DNA of 64,000 bases from Narthecium ossifragum (GCA_963920575.1 OY986971.1:6264779-6328778), one strand, 5' to 3'. Shown: positions 45,943-57,797, counted from the first letter of the stretch. Notes: generated by a model not told the origin, from the sequence alone. Made by a program: numbers and translations.

Positions 45943-47240
45943 TCTCGATTGATTATTAAAAAATATGAATGTAAGTTTCTGAATAAGATTACTTTTGATT
46001 GTTTGATTGTTAAATTCAATTACATGCTTTTAAATTGATGTGTTGTTATAAATGTATTGACTGATCTAATGTTCTTCTTCATCGCAGGATTGGGACCATC
46101 ACACTCGAAACATGGCATATAAATATATAATAGGAGAACAACACTGATCAGTTGGAAATCGAACAATGTACATAACGTACATATTGTTTTTATGATGTCG
46201 GTATTTTTAATCGCTCCCACTCTAAAAAAATTTGTTAGAGGTCATATTTTATGTGCCACGGACGCGATTCTCTTATAAGATAGAGGCATACAGTTTTAGA
46301 CGTGTTATCGGCAAAATGTTAGGGATGGCATGGTAGTCACGTCCAAGATGGTAGAGGGAAGAAATTTATCAGCAGCCAAGCATGTTGTAAGTACACGAAT
46401 GGGCTAAAGTTTTCTTTCCAAATTAGACGCTTTCCTTATTTATCTACTTCCTACACTTATCAGGATTCAATGAGAAATCAAACAAAGGACATTGGCGGAT
46501 GTTGATTGTTGTTGCTATATTGATCAATGCCAGAGTTTTAATATTCTCATGGACCAACCAAACTTTAATGTTATCAACATACCCGTGCTGCTACTGATGC
46601 AACTGAGTACATTATTGATAGCTCATGCTTACGATTTACTATGTAAAATCATTTGCATTTAATGTGCTAGTCGTGAGGAGATTGGTTTGAAATTGATTTG
46701 TCAGGAATGAATTGATCTTGAAGGTAGCATTTTTGCATGAGATATGCCTCTATTTCTTTCGCTTGGGGATCTGATGTCTGCAAATGAAGTAATTTGTAAT
46801 GGCTATTTGAACCAAAAGCCAATGCAAAGCATGATTTAAGGTGCTAAATTAGGGTGCAAATTTTTTAGGTGATCCTGATGTAATATTGGGTTGGCTGAGA
46901 CTATAGGATGTATCTGTTTAGCATATTGAATGCAAATGTCGTTTGTAGATCAGGAAGACTTTGGGATATAAAATGATGTGAAAACTGTTACTTAAAATAG
47001 TACATTCAGTTGCCTCAAATATAGGTTAGTCTCCTTTGTGGCCAAAATTTCATACTCAATTTATTAATATTATTTTTAAAAATAGTATATTATTGTAATT
47101 ACTTGCCAGTGAAAATCTTAAAGAGAATCTTTCTTTTTTATGAAGTCAGCCTAAGCTATAGCCCACAAGGGGTGTCCTAAACTAATCCATCAAGTAAACT
47201 AACCGCCCACCATAACTCTAACATTGTATCCTTATAAACA
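45943..47240. other. Intergenic, no gene seen
   Basis: AT-rich DNA after the Helitron fragment. It might include the Helitron 3' end but no terminal hairpin was recognised. Confidence 0.35.
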
Positions 47241-47244
47241 ACAT

Positions 47245-47353
47245 GACAAAGGTACTCGCCCAAGCACCATATCAATAGCGAATCGAGAATCACACTCAAT
47301 AAGAACAACAGATTCCCCACGTCGTCGAGCCTCTCGCAAAGGATTTTTTAAAG
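47245..47353 (-). pseudogene. RNase H-like fragment, probably from a LINE
   Basis: On the minus strand an open frame reads ALKNPLREARRRGESVVL then IECDSRFAIDMVLGRVP before a stop. The ECDS/ESDS motif followed by a hydrophobic helix is typical of plant RNase H domains (RVT_3) in LINEs and related proteins. The continuation to about 47140 has several stops. Only this short piece is legible. Confidence 0.4.
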
Positions 47354-48125
47354 CAAATGACCATTAGTTTTCTAGGAGAAAAGTTTTTTAAAAGACCGCG
47401 CCAGGGACACGGGTCAAGACTAGTGCATGCATATATATGTGAGGTGGGCAAGAACTTCCTGACAAATATAATAAGCAACTTCTTATTATGAAACCCCATC
47501 CCATAGCTATCTAGCAAGAGATAGAAAGCGTCTTATTCTCTGCACATGATCTCTCTTAGACTCATCCTGCAAAGTAACCTCCTGGACCGCCGAACTGAAA
47601 CTTGTATCTATCATCCCCACCTTGATCTTCGGCAACCCAGGCTTTGTAATAATTAGGATGTGGTGCATACAAGCTTGGTTTATCTCACAGTGCTTCGTAC
47701 TCGTACTTGGAATTCACTAGCTCAAACTTGGGGAATTCACAATTGCCCCTGGTGTTTTAGGGAAGGCACCACTGCCCATGGGAGGGCTCGGTTCATTGTC
47801 CATCGGGAGAGAAGACTACTCCACCTATTGAACCACAGTACTATGCTCCATGTTGCTGGAGATTTCTTTTGGAAAGTATCCAAGAGCTTTACTGCCTGCA
47901 AGAACAAGCCACCAATTTTCAGTTTGCGAATATCCTGACAAGAAATTAAAAGGCCGAGAACAAGACTACATTCAGCATCTCATAGTCACCATGGCAATTG
48001 AAATCAAGGAAGCATATATATATATATATTGCAGTATGGAGGAAAGCGTTCTAGAGGACAACAAAATGAGAAATGCATGTCCAATGCTCTAATAAGATGC
48101 TTTTCAGATTAATTCTAGTGAGTCA

Positions 48126-48903
48126 TGTTGGGTTTTTTACTCCACATGAGAGCTGACGACGACGCAAGGAAGCAAGGAGAATCATGGTGCGATGTGGAGA
48201 ATTCGCCAAGATGGAATTCTGGCGTTGTTTGGCTTTGTTTGCATCTTGAATCGATCCAAAATCACAGTGGATCAATCCAACCTGAAGCTAGATCGATCCA
48301 AACCTACAGTGGATCGATCCATACCCTGTCTCCAGAGGCGTGTTTTTAAGGCTTTCGAAGTAGATCGATCCAAGCCTGATCTGGATCGATCCAAGACACT
48401 GTAGACGGGAAAATTGGATGGTTAGGATGAATTCCGATCCTAATTATCTTGAGGCCTATAAATAGGGGTTTTCTAGGTCTTATTGGTGTGCTTCTAGGGT
48501 TTCCTTTGTATGCTCTGAAGAGGGTTATGAGAGCTAGGGTTTGGTGAGAGTCCAAGAAGTTGAGAGAGAGATACTTCTTGAGATGCTAGAGGAACGTTCA
48601 TCCTCTCTAGCAAACCTTTGTAATCTCTATGGCCACTGTGAGAGGCGTGAATGTAGGCAACTCTAGAAAGAGACTCCTCCTTGTATGCGCTAGAGTTAGA
48701 GCTTTCTAATCTCTCCCTCATAGTGAAGATTTCCTCCCCCGCTCGTGGTTTTTCCTTCCAGTTGTTACTGGTAGGTTTTCCACGTAAATCATCGTCTCTA
48801 CTATTCTTTGTTTGTGGTTTGGTTGTTATTTCTTCCGCTGCGACATCCCCGTCATATATGGCGCATCTCTGGCATCGCTGGAACCCCTCAGAGATCACCA
48901 ACA
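48126..48903 (+). repeat. Left LTR of the copia element
   Basis: 778 bp. Contains four exact GATCGATC sites and two variants at 48248-48391, then TATAAATA at 48457-48464. It has about 180 bases that the right LTR lacks, spanning most of the palindromes. Confidence 0.9.
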
Positions 48904-49023
48904 AGTGGTACCAGAGCGAGGTTCCGAGATTATGGGCATTTGAATCCCTGATCAAGATTCTAAACCCTTATCAAGATATGAAGTATATGGTTTGGATTCT
49001 GGCAGAAGCGAGATGGACGCCAA

Positions 49024-49804
49024 TGATGTACGGATGACTCTATTAAACATGAACAACTGGAACCTATGGAAGACAAAGATGGAGGATCTTTTATTGTACA
49101 GGGATCTCTATGAGCCTCTGCATGGAACAGAATAGAAGCCTAAAGAGATGGAGGTAGGAGAATGGAACAAGCTTGACAAGAAGGCCTTGGCAACTATCCG
49201 ACAGTATTTGGAAGATTGTGTCTACCATCACGTGTCGACGACGACAGCCAAAGATCTTTCGGAGAAGCTTCATGAGCTTTACGAGAGGAAGTCTGTTGGA
49301 AACAAAACTTTCTTGATCCGATGGCTCGTGAATCTGAAGTACCAGGATAGAGAGTCGATAGCCGAGCACCAGAATGAGTTCCAGAGCATCGTCAATCAAC
49401 TTGCTACCATGAAGATGGTTTTGGATGACGACCTGAAGGCATCTCTCCTGCTTAGTTCTTTGCCGGCTTCTTGGGAGAGTATGGTAGTCTCGCTCAGCAA
49501 TTCAACGCCTGATGGAGCAGTATCCCTGAGCCAAGTTACAGGTTGTTTGCTAAACGAAGAGACCATACGGAAGGCTGCTATAGCAAGGCAAATAGTTTCA
49601 GAGTTTGTAATGCCAGTGAACCAAGGGAGAAGAAAACGCGTCACTTGCTATTACTGTAGCAAAGTAGGCCATGTCAAGAAACAGTGCAGGAAGTACAAGA
49701 AGGACGTCAGAGATGGCAAGGTTGATGATGGTGAAGATGAGAGCACCGCGATCGTCACGCTAGACAACGATGTATGTCTGGTGACGGGGGAGCATCCATG
49801 CTAG
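49024..49804 (+). pseudogene. Copia gag with one early stop
   Basis: Gag forms the particle that packages element RNA. The frame opens near 49024 with NMNNWNLWKTKMEDLLLYRD, hits a TAG at about 49133, then runs open from 49148 to 49804. Landmarks: YLEDCVYHHVSTTTAKDLSE, LYERKSVGNKTFLIRWLVNL (UBN2/gag helices), LLSSLPASWE, and a CCHC knuckle CYYCSKVGHVKKQC near residue 170 of the open part. No protease or pol motif follows before the polypurine tract. Confidence 0.88.
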
Positions 49805-50179
49805 GAGAATGAGGAGATGTATTCGGTCGATCGAAGCGACCGAGGATATCTGAGTCACAAGCCCATGGTGTACTGTGACTTGAAGGCAAAAAAGCAACCG
49901 AGAAGATAAAGACTTGATAGCAGCATCCAAGTTTGGTGGACAGTTCTCGATGATGGTGATCTGAATTCGATGGGAGATCCGGAGTTCGACGACAGATCCG
50001 AGGTTGATGATGTTATCCAACTTCGACTGCGACATAAAAGCGGCCAGCTGGTAGCACTGGAGGTGGCATGACGGTGGCGCAATCTGAATTTGATGATGCA
50101 TCCGAGTTTGACGGAGTTTTCTGAGCTTGATGGAGTATCCAAGTTCAAAGGTATATCCACATATGTCGGAAGGAGGAGT

Positions 50180-50774
50180 TGTTGGGTTTTTTCCTCCACA
50201 TGAGAGTCGGCATGTTTTCAAGGCTTTCGAAGTGGATTGATCCAAGCCTGATCTAGATCGATCCAAGACCTTGTAGACGAAAAATTGGATGGTTAAGATT
50301 AATTCCGATCCTAATTGTCTTGAGGCCAGTAAATAGGGGTTTTCTAGGTCTTATTGGTGTGCTTCTAGTGTTTCCTTTGTATGCTCTGGAGAGGGTTATG
50401 AGAGTTAGAGTTTGGTGAGAGTCAAAGAAGTTTAGAGAGAGATACTTCTTGAGATCCTAGAGGGGTGTTCATCCTCTCTAGCAAACCTTTGTAATCTCTG
50501 TGGCCACTGTGAGAGGTGTGAGTGTAGGTAACTCTAGAGAGAGACTCCTCTCTGTCTCTGCTAGAGTTAGAGCTTTGTAATCTCTCCCTCATAGCGAAGA
50601 TTTCCTCCGCCGTCCATGGTTTTTCCTTCCAGTTGTTGCTGGTAGGTTTTCCACGTAAATCCTCATCTCTACTATTCTTTGCTTGTGATTTGGTTGTTAT
50701 TTCTTCCGCTACGACATCCCCGTCATATCTTACGCATCTCCGACATCGCTGGAATCCCTCTGAGATCCCCAACA
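50180..50774 (+). repeat. Right LTR of the copia element
   Basis: 595 bp. Only one exact GATCGATC site remains (about 50255). The TATA position reads CAGTAAATA instead of TATAAATA. The rest is colinear with the left LTR. Confidence 0.9.
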
Positions 50775-51395
50775 AGTAATTCATTTTACTCAGTTTTGAA
50801 GGTAAATAGACCCTGGTATACTTGTCCAACATTGAGCTGGTCAAGAAGTAAACAACCAAGGTCATATAGATAAGCATTTCCCCCAAGAGGCTAGGTTTGT
50901 TTGGACTGTGGTTTCGATGATTGAAGCTGGTATCTAGGAAAGAAATACACATTTCATTTGTAAGCAGCAAAGTGGCACTTCTTACCTTATGAATGCTGAA
51001 TTGGATTCTACCTCCGACATTGGGCAGAGAACTTCCAGGAGTAAGGATATCACTAACTTGAACATACCCTGGGCAAAGCCTATTTTTGCAGCCTGTTTTA
51101 ATCATAACTATCTGACTGTATAAACGATGCTCAAAGTTTCAATATGTATTCCTGCTTGAAAATTGATAACCAAAAAAGGGGGTGTTAGATTCATAGCACT
51201 TACAGTCTATTGTGTGTAAAGATGAGTGCCGCTGTCTCCAGCAAATGTTGGTTGAACCTACGAAGATAAGAATGTGATTGCCTTATCCTCTCAACGAGTA
51301 GAAAAAAATAAAAAGGTCTTTGCTATACTAAACATTTTTAATCTTACAAAACATATCAATTTAGAAAGCATAAAAAAAACGAAACAATTAACTCA

Positions 51396-51544
51396 TTTCT
51401 AGTGACTCCATCGTGATCTCTAACAACAAATCCTGTCACATCCACGGGGAGGGGAACGTCTTCCCTCTCCCACAACGCCTTCTCCAGCGACATCCTGACC
51501 CTCTCCCCCGGCCTCACCTTCCTTGGAACATCGAATAAGGGGAG
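51396..51544 (-). pseudogene. Unrecognised coding-like fragment, possibly captured
   Basis: On the minus strand an open frame reads PLFDVPRKVRPGERVRMSLE, KALWEREDVPLPVDVTGFVV, RDHDGVT. It looks like genuine protein sequence, GC-rich against AT-rich surroundings. DNA at 51545-51720 (ACGTGCATCGCACGTGA palindrome, then ACGGTTGGGGTCC) looks like a MULE-type end, so this may be transposon cargo. I do not recognise the family. It is not in frame with the neprosin exons. Confidence 0.4.
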
Positions 51545-51984
51545 ATGAGCAAAACCGGGTCACGTGCGATGCACGTGACCTATTTAGCAGATTTACCGTC
51601 ACCACGATTAACTCCGTTTGACGGTTGGGGTCCAAAACAACTATTTTTATAAATCAAGGATCAAATTTGTCACGTTTTAAAACACAAAGGTAAATTAATA
51701 ATTTTTTCAACTAGATGGGAGTAAAATGTTATTAATTCTAAAGGAAAAGAGGGATATTTTCCAATTTTCTTACCAAAAGTAGTGTTTCTATAACTCGCCT
51801 AAAGAAGGAACCCTAGTTTCTCACAATGGACCAAATGATGTTGCATCTTGCTCAAATTCAGACAGGACATCCTTAACTACTTGATAAAATACACATGATC
51901 TTATAATATAATATATTCATAGGGTCAAACGCAAATCTATCTGTCATCTACAGAATTTCAAGTGGGGATTCCTCCCCTAAACAC

Positions 51985-54900
51985 ACTCAAAATTTTAGGC
52001 CCTGTTTGGTTTGGTCGTTTTCTGTTTTCTTTTTCTTGAAAACGAAAACGTGACTGGAAAACATGTTTGGTGTGCAAGCTGCGGAAAATGTTTTCAGGAA
52101 ATGAAAACATTGTTTTATGAAAATTATGAAAACGTATTTTAATCGTTTTAGCTGAAAATGGAAAACAAATTGAAAACAAAACCCAACTCTCCCGTTCGAA
52201 ACCCCTCTCTCCCCCGATGGTCTCGCCTCTCTCCTCTGATGGTCTCTCTTGCGAGGTTCTCTCTCCGTTGAGCTCCGGGTAATCTCGTCGCCGTTGTAGC
52301 TCCCATCCGCCGCCCATCTATCCACGGCGGCTCTCCCGATAGAAACCCCTCTCTCTCTCGATGGAGTCTCTCGCGAGTTATCGGTAATCTCGACGCCGCC
52401 AGAGCTCCCATCTGCCGGATCGTGGTGACATCAAAGGCTACGAAGGTGAGATCCCTCTCTCTCTTCCCCTCCTAGCCACCTCTCTCTCCCTCCACCCCCC
52501 CCCCCCCCCCCCCCCCCCCTCCTAGCCTGTAGCCACGTCTCTCTCTCTCCCCCCATCCTCTCTCTCTCTCTCTCTCTCTCCCTCCAGCCTCTCTCGTTCT
52601 CTCTCTCACTACGGGCTTTTTGCATTGAATGAATGAATTGGTTTTAGGATTTCTCTTCTCTGGCTACAGGTTAGGATTGAATGAACAATTTAGGAGTCTT
52701 GATAGATCTCCTTTTCCCCAACACTCAACACTCTCCACTCTCCAAGCAAAATTTCTGGTACTCATGCTTGTCTTCTTCCTTTGACAATGAGCTGCCCTTT
52801 GTCTGTTCTATGGATTTAATGGGTTATTTTCTTTGTTTTTTTAATGGCTTTTGGGGTAATTCGAAGCTGGAATGAATGCTTTCCGTCCAAATATTTGGGG
52901 GTGGCTCAATGGCATTCTCAGCCATGGCTGTGGTTTTCGTTTGTATGCTGCGATTTTTGTTTGATAGAGTTGTGGATCCTCTGGAGGTAGAACTAACAGT
53001 AAAATTAGGGAGGGGGGGGGGGTAAAGTGCCAAATGTAAAGCTACATTTTTGTGTGAATTCAACGAATGGTGATCTCTTTATGCATAATGAAGAGTCTTG
53101 CATGAGAATTAATGCCATGATCTTCATGCTTAAACCAGTTAATTGTCATAATAATGAGATGACTAGATAAGATTCAAAGCATAGCATGTTATGCGACCAT
53201 AGATCTAGTCAAAATTCTTACACATATTTGAGATAACCTCTAAGATAGCTCATTTAGAAAGAGCATTGTCATGTTAGATAGCAAATGAAACGACTTCAAG
53301 ATGGCATCTGGCAAAGATTTGATATTGACTCAATTGAGCATTAAGGCCATCATAAGTTTTAAAAGTTTTTTTGAGTGCTCTATTGCATGTGCAGCTTTTC
53401 ATAGCTTTTCAACAAATGGTGATCTCCATCCATGCATACAAACAGAATGTTCCTGATATACAGACCACCCCTGTTTGCATTAATTAGGTTTCATTCATGA
53501 GCTGTTTTTGAGTCTATCTTTGTCTGTCTATCTACATTTTCATAAATGCTAATTATTATGAGGACATGGCAACTGATATTACTTTTATGGTGGGGTGGTT
53601 CTCTTCCTCACTGTCACTGATATTACTTTTATAAACCTCGAGAATTGAGGAAGGAAAGTCGATCTCTTCTTATTGTGAAAGGTGCATTGAGATTTTGATT
53701 TTAGGAGGATTCAAATTTGTTGGAATGCCAATTTCTGGTTTTAAACACGCTTGTGAATGGTCTTTGTTTTTATCCTTGTCCTCTGAATAAGATGACTGAA
53801 TGTGTATTCACATCACATTTGGTATATAGGCTGTTTCACCTCCCGCTTCAAGATTTCAAGAATTCAAACATAAACCAACAACCTTGTTCCTGGATCACCA
53901 AAAACAAGTCTATTTATATCTCATAGCTTCATAAACCAAGCTCGGCATGTTGAAGCATTTGCTAATATTCTTACTCCCTGTGCATGTCTTCAGGCCCTTG
54001 GGATGGTTGTAATGCTTTGATGTACTTACCGCCAAAATTTGACTAGGATTAAGCTCTCTAAAAAAACTCCCCATATTCTAACATGTGATTTTGGTGATTA
54101 TTGAATACCAACTTTGCTAAATGCATCACAGAAATTAAATAATGGCTGAGGATCAGTCAGTTGTTGGGAGGAGACAGATATACTACGATAATCAATATGG
54201 AAGTGAAGCTCTAGTTTGTAGTGACAGTGAAGAAGAGGTTGCTGAACCAGAGGAAGAGAAGCATGAATTCTCAAAAGCTGAAGAAAGACATTCACTTCTT
54301 AAATTTTCCCATATATGTAGGTGGCAATAGAGGAAAAGATGCAATATCAGTAGTATTTTATCTACTGGTTCCATCTTTCACAGAATCAATTTCTTTTGGA
54401 CTGTTACAAGAATTTTTGGAGCTCATCATGTCTGGAAGTATGGGAGGACATTATTTTGCTGATATTATCATCAGCATTTGATACTGGGTCATTCGTAGCA
54501 CTACTATACCTTCCATATTACTTGAATTGTTGTTTCATACATAGAAGTATAGTTAGCTGCTTGTATGTTTTAGCGGTATGACTTATAGTTCTATAATTTT
54601 CTTGGCAGGATTGCCGTCTCCTCATTTTTCCTATGTGAAGAACATTGAACCAGGATTGCCCTTATTTCTGTTGAATTATAGCAACAGTAAGCTACATGGA
54701 ATATACGAGGCTGCGAGTCTTGGCAAGATGAATATTGTAGTGGTGATGAGGGTTTAGATAATGTTGTAGTGTTGTTTTAGACAACAAACTTGATGTTATC
54801 ATATTTTATTTGGAGAAGGTTGTACTTCAATTCTGCTTTAATGTTACGTGTATTTTAAATTTCTAATTTTTATTATTTTACTCAATTTAAAAGTCAAACG

Positions 54901-55235
54901 TATGTATTGCTTATGAAAAAAATTGTCTTGAATATATACATTATATACTTGAATTAAAAAAAGATATGAGATTTAATAGCTCTAAAATAGTAAATTACAA
55001 ATAAGATATAAAACTCATATTTTAATGAGAGCTAGCTTATAAAATTAAACTCATTGAAAACAAAAACTATAGTTACAAACCAAACATATTTTCATGTTTT
55101 CATTTTCAGAAAACAGTTTTTTAACATTTCAAACCAAACACGTTTTCATATTTTCATTTTCAAAAAAAGAAAAAAAAATAGAGAATGAAAACAGGAAATG
55201 AAAACAGGAATCATTTGCCAAAACCAAACATCACC
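51985..55235. mobile_element. DNA transposon candidate with TTTGGTTT-type ends
   Basis: The left end GGCCCTGTTTGGTTTGG plus GAAAACG-rich DNA (51998-52160) mirrors the reverse complement of 55080-55230 (GATGTTTGGTTTTGG and GAAAATGAAAA words). Inside are a GC-rich leader with a direct repeat of about 125 bp (GAAACCCCTCTCTC at 52198 and 52344), a run of 25 C at 52495-52519, CT repeats, long AT-rich DNA and an E(z)-like fragment at 54142. No transposase was identified and no target duplication is clear. hAT or PIF/Harbinger are possible. Confidence 0.45.
54142..54300 (+). pseudogene. E(z)-type histone methyltransferase exon fragment (CLF/SWN family)
   Basis: The open frame begins MAEDQSVVGRRQIYYDNQYG, continues EALVCSDSEEEVAEPEEEK and HEFSKAEER, then loses similarity and stops at 54330. 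Plant E(z) proteins (CURLY LEAF, SWINGER), the catalytic H3K27 methyltransferases of PRC2, share the MA(E/K)DQSVVGRR(R)IYY and ALICSDSEEE motifs before their SANT domain. Only this exon is present; no SANT, CXC or SET domain is nearby. It sits inside a transposon-like region, which suggests gene-fragment capture, but a leftover of a local gene is possible. Confidence 0.75.
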
Positions 55236-55370
55236 TCAGCCATCAACCCTGTGTTTCATGTTTTTATCGAACATATCGAAATGGACTACCATTCATTCAT
55301 CGTAAGTCCACTCGATCATGATCAATCTGCTGATGTCTTGACCAACAACACACTTTCTCATACTCATTAG
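55232..55370 (+). pseudogene. Ty1/copia RNase H C-terminal fragment
   Basis: Reads NPVFHVFIEHIEMDYHSFI, then DQSADVLTNNTLSHTH and a stop. Copia RNase H ends NPVFHxRTKHIExDYHFIRE..DQxADxxTKxL, so about 15 residues between the two blocks are deleted. The same tail occurs at 2986. Confidence 0.7.
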
Positions 55371-55639
55371 TTTGAGGAACGCAGATAGAGAAGAATTCAC
55401 CAGCTGGACTAGGCTATAGCAATTTTGCACACAAAAGCAGTAACATATTATGTTATTGTGAAGAAATGAATGATTTACAAACTCGGCATTTTTTCACATG
55501 GTTAATTCAGCATGCCAGTTGTACTATCATTTGAATTGCTTACAGACAAGCAGTCTAAAAACTTGGGAAGTAAATACACGATGATCCCGTTAAAAATGCC
55601 CCAACACACTACTAAATTTTGCCCTAATGAAGTTCGTGA

Positions 55640-57797
55640 TCACAATATGTTCGTTCCGTTCGAAGTATTGGTTGAACTTTCTGCTTTATCTGCGAGCATA
55701 CAGTTGAGAAACTTGACAGCCTCCACAGCAGAGTCACTCCGGCTTATTATGCTCTCAAGCTCTCTGATCTTTTCTAATACTGCTGAGATGTTTGAGTTGG
55801 CAGAATTGACCAATTTGTCTGCTGATTTTAGAGCAGCACACAGCTAGAATACAAACAAGAACACTCAGTATGACATTCAGACTGATACAGCACAAAAAAA
55901 AAACTCCAGGGGATAATCACACCTTTAGGGTCAAAGCTGTCCAAGAGTGGTCGGTCCCCGTCAATGACTGAACCAATTGATTGTAACTTTCCTGAAATGC
56001 AGAGAACAATAGATGATTCCAATTCATGATGATACGAATAAACATAGAGGAAACTTGCCATCAGCAGAGCGTAAAGTGCGGATTAGAAGATAAGAAACTC
56101 TCAGGTAGCTGTTCATAGACAATATTTAGACAGCAGAATGAAAATGCTGGCACCAATTCATAACAGAAAGAAGATGACAGAGTATGCATGTACTATGAAA
56201 AATTTGCACAAGCTGAAGGCAAGATGGTTTTAATACTAGTACATAGTGCAGGCCTTCATGAAACCAAATAGGTATCAGTTATTTAACGCTGTCTAATAGT
56301 CGTCTATCAACGAAGTCATGTTCTTTAGTATTGGAGTATGGTGGAAGTCATTTTTCCATTGATTACCACCATTTCTCAGACCATAGTACATCCAATATTC
56401 TCTCACCATAAGACCTTCTCTTGCCTATTATACATGTGCAGACCATTCTGAATGGTATACCCTCTAACTATCAGTGCTTGTTGAGATTGTTTCTACTATT
56501 GAGATGTAATAGTGGCAATGGAACGTTGACTGTCATTGCTCTATTATTGAAGTTTAAAAGTCACAAGCTATTTCCTTCTCAACTTTAGCTATCTAATATT
56601 TTAATATATTTCCACAAACATTAGGGGCATATACTACTGCAAACAGATACAACCCCGCAAGTGGAAGTGCAGCAAAATCTTTGAATTCTCCAAAACAATA
56701 GGCGCACACCAAGCTTATAACCCCAACGGCATGGATACTCAACATAAAAGAATCCACATTTCCACTCATCCGAGGATATATATATTTCCAAAAAACAATG
56801 AGATGATAGAAAGGAATCTTACAAGAAACATTGGAATACAAGGTACAAATCAAGAATATCCATGTTGTAACACATGGAATGACATTTGATGACATATAGA
56901 TGCCCTGAACTGTTCACATTTGATGCATTTACTACAAAATGATAGGGATGCATATGCAAGACTTGGCAAACAAGGACCAAAATGGAGATATATTCACATA
57001 GAATTCTGTTATCTTTCATGTTGGTCGGCCTCAAGATTCTAGAAGCCAATAGGATTATTGAATTTGTTTAAAAACCCATCTAGAAAAACTCTATGCGGAA
57101 AATGAAAGAAGAAACCATAGAAATCGGTGCGTCAGAACACAAAGTATCACCTATAAAGGATCCACACAGGGAAGAACCAATTCCAAATGGTCATGAGCTA
57201 CAAGAAACAACTAATGTACACAATAGAAGCCCTCAATAAGTGTTGCCATACAAGCGAGCCCCAAATAGACTAGATAACGTCTTTTGATTGTCATCAACAA
57301 AGGCAAAAATAAACCTTAAAAGAGGCACATTGTGAAAGGGCTAACCACATTATCTTACAACTGCATGGACACCCATTTTCCTGCCCTAATTACAATCAAA
57401 TTTCTACAGAATAGGTCTACCACACTTTAATCGATCAACGAACTTTCAAATACCTATCTTTTTCTGCACACTCCTAGTTTGCTAGATATGCAAAGATGTT
57501 GACCTAAGAAACTCCCATGAACATAAACTGTCATCTTATGCACCAAATTATAACACAAACTGTGAAGCTATCTCTTCTATTATTTAGCTACTAAATGAAC
57601 CTTGAAGAGGGATCACATATATGCACCTCGAACAAGTGGTGGAGATCGGAGGGATGGAGGTCTTGGCCGGAAATGGCCGTGGCCGGAGTGGAAGGGGGAG
57701 GAGGGCTCTCATGGAGGGAGCCCTCGCCAGCGTCGTCGTCGCCGACGTCGCTTAGTAGATCGCCGATGCAGAGCAGGGGACCACCCACTCCCCTCAT
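55640..57797 (-). CDS. Small conserved-looking plant protein, three exons, function unknown
   Basis: Exons are 57627-57797, 55923-55991 and 55640-55843. They are joined by GT..AG introns in phase 0 and give 147 residues. Exon 1 starts MRGVGGPLLCIGDLLSDVG and ends SDLHHLFE. Exon 2 reads ESYNQLVQSLTGTDHSWTAL. Exon 3 holds a heptad-like helical stretch (SAVLEKIRELESIISRSDSA) and ends near TSNGTNIL. No signal peptide or membrane segment is seen. The intact frame, clean borders and the DHSWTALTLKL core suggest a functional gene. A coiled-coil adaptor-type protein is the most I can infer; I do not recognise a named family. The first intron (1.6 kb) contains a 100-residue hydrophobic open frame that I treat as chance. 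The upstream leader is short and GC-rich. Confidence 0.75.

Larger units (their letters stand above)
48126..50774 (+). mobile_element. Gag-only Ty1/copia element (TR-GAG type)
   Basis: Both LTRs start TGTTGGGTTTTTT and end CCAACA. The 5-bp flanks are AGTCA (48121-48125) and AGTAA (50775-50779). The left LTR is 48126-48903; a primer site TGGTACCAGAGC (48906-48917) is complementary to initiator-Met tRNA; the right LTR is 50180-50774, after the polypurine GGAAGGAGGAG. The interior encodes only gag. It lies inside an intron of the neprosin pseudogene, on the opposite strand. Without pol, mobility would have required an autonomous copia partner. Confidence 0.9.
47562..51257 (-). pseudogene. Neprosin (DUF239) family pseudogene, C-terminal half
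   Basis: Neprosins are secreted plant glutamic peptidases. Three exons are legible on the minus strand. Exon A (51204-51257) reads VQPTFAGDSGTHLYTQ, then a stop where the family has Trp. Exon B (50986-51111) has TGCKNRLCPGYVQV, the domain hallmark. Exon C (47562-47934) has ENWWLVLAGSKALGYFPKEI, GGVVFSPDGQ, PSPPMGSGAFP, KFELVNSKYEYEAL and a terminal FGGPGGYFAG. Exons A and B keep exact GT..AG borders in phase 0. Exon C needs several frameshifts and has in-frame stops. The intron between B and C holds a copia element (48126-50774). The signal peptide and N-terminal activation domain are missing upstream. Decay looks complete. Confidence 0.85.

Noticed and set aside
48494..48955. 153-codon minus frame, and its counterpart at 50422-51105
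   Set aside because: Antisense reading of the copia LTR; the second merely runs on into neprosin exon B.
56593..56895. 100-codon hydrophobic minus-strand frame
   Set aside because: Lies in intron 1 of the 147-residue gene, is AT-rich, has no start context and no recognised family; probably chance.
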